Origin: Anadara kagoshimensis
Taxonomy: Eukaryota; Mollusca; Bivalvia; Arcoida; Arcidae
Assembly (NCBI GenBank): GCA_021292105.1
Contig: CM037865.1
Span: 24,283,928-24,347,927, forward strand
DNA: 64,000 nt
Direction: 5' to 3'
Within the stretch, counting starts at the first letter, position 1. Every line of letters starts with the position of its first letter. The notes under the pieces are model-generated. The model was not told where the DNA came from. It did no database searches and worked only from the letters and a program-made list of their open reading frames with translations. The translations under genes and the position numbers were made by a program. This document shows positions 63,621 through 64,000 of the stretch, in pieces.

Positions 63621-64000
63621 GCAGGTTTGACTGTAGTTTTATTTGTGCAATTGGTATAACTATCTATAAGTCGGTTTACACTTTCGCAAGTGTTTCCTTT
63701 TTGGAGAAGTGTATTGTATAAACTGAGCATGTACATTGTATGTTGTTTTGTTCTTTATTGGTTAATGTTACGAACTGTGTGTGGTTTTGTTCTCTTTTAA
63801 AATTGAATCCTGTTCTGCAATGCTTTCTGAATCATTTCTGAAACAACAAGTGAAGATTTAATCGAGAAAGACGTTCGATCTAAAGTTATAACGAAGAGTG
63901 TGCTCTGTCAATTGTGAATCATATTAAACGGAAAGCGTAACATGTCTTCACGTAAAGCATAACGCAGCTGGTCGGAAAGCGTAACATTTATGCCACTCCG
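63621..64000. other. Window end; CGGAAAGCGTAACAT twice
   Basis: CGGAAAGCGTAACAT lies at 63,929 and 63,973, with a related GTAAAGCATAACGCA between. Nothing else is supported. Confidence 0.5.

Overview
The window looks like a gene-poor stretch of an invertebrate nuclear genome, most likely a mollusc and probably a bivalve. The evidence is strong AT richness, abundant microsatellites, tRNA-derived SINEs, CR1/Jockey-like LINEs, Penelope-like (PLE) 3' ends, a mariner, many TA-flanked MITEs, and splice sites around the few exon-like pieces. There are no operons, ribosome binding sites or long intact genes. The taxonomic call is inference from repeat style.

Layout. 1-7.8 kb: two ~3.8 kb foldback elements in mutually inverted order. 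They carry broken copies of a protein with an EADT ... DADVF acidic signature that resembles FEN/PIN-type nucleases, plus PLE 3' pieces. 7.8-11.8 kb: mostly unassigned sequence, a PLE piece, a LINE C-terminus, and an array of CRE-like repeats next to a CCAAT-type region. 11.8-15.5 kb: a ~73 bp near-perfect hairpin, a TatD-like terminal exon, a 5'-truncated LINE (minus strand), a SINE with clean 13 bp target duplications, and a first coding exon for a type II membrane protein. 15.6-25.8 kb: MITEs, SINEs, a (CA)n tract with a decayed satellite, and a LINE ORF1 followed directly by a LINE 3' end with no ORF2.

25.8-34.5 kb: a decayed gene fragment of the same family as the 1-7.8 kb acidic-motif protein (C-x-x-C stretch and a conserved interior block), a higher-order minisatellite, and a TIR element with 5 bp duplications that has captured a 28S rRNA segment. 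34.5-41.7 kb: a PLE reverse transcriptase fragment, a ~39 bp satellite, ~0.85-1 kb tandem repeats and TA/GT tracts. 42-57 kb: repeated segments culminating in a tandem segmental duplication (45,935-53,552 and 53,553-56,849). The first copy carries a LINE insertion for which the second copy is the empty site, and the LINE itself hosts several later insertions. 57-64 kb: a 4 kb structure with ~60 bp or longer inverted ends enclosing two phase-compatible exon-like pieces, then a decayed mariner and a SINE.

The most novel signal is a dispersed set of ~59 bp, almost fully palindromic units. They start TGTCAT and end ATGACA, occur as monomers or dimers, and at four loci are bounded by perfect 4 bp duplications (ATAT, ATAT, GATA, GTGG). 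Their two arms stay complementary even though arm sequence differs between copies. No complete, clearly functional protein-coding gene can be supported in this window. What works together here is mobile-element biology: nested insertions, duplication and capture.
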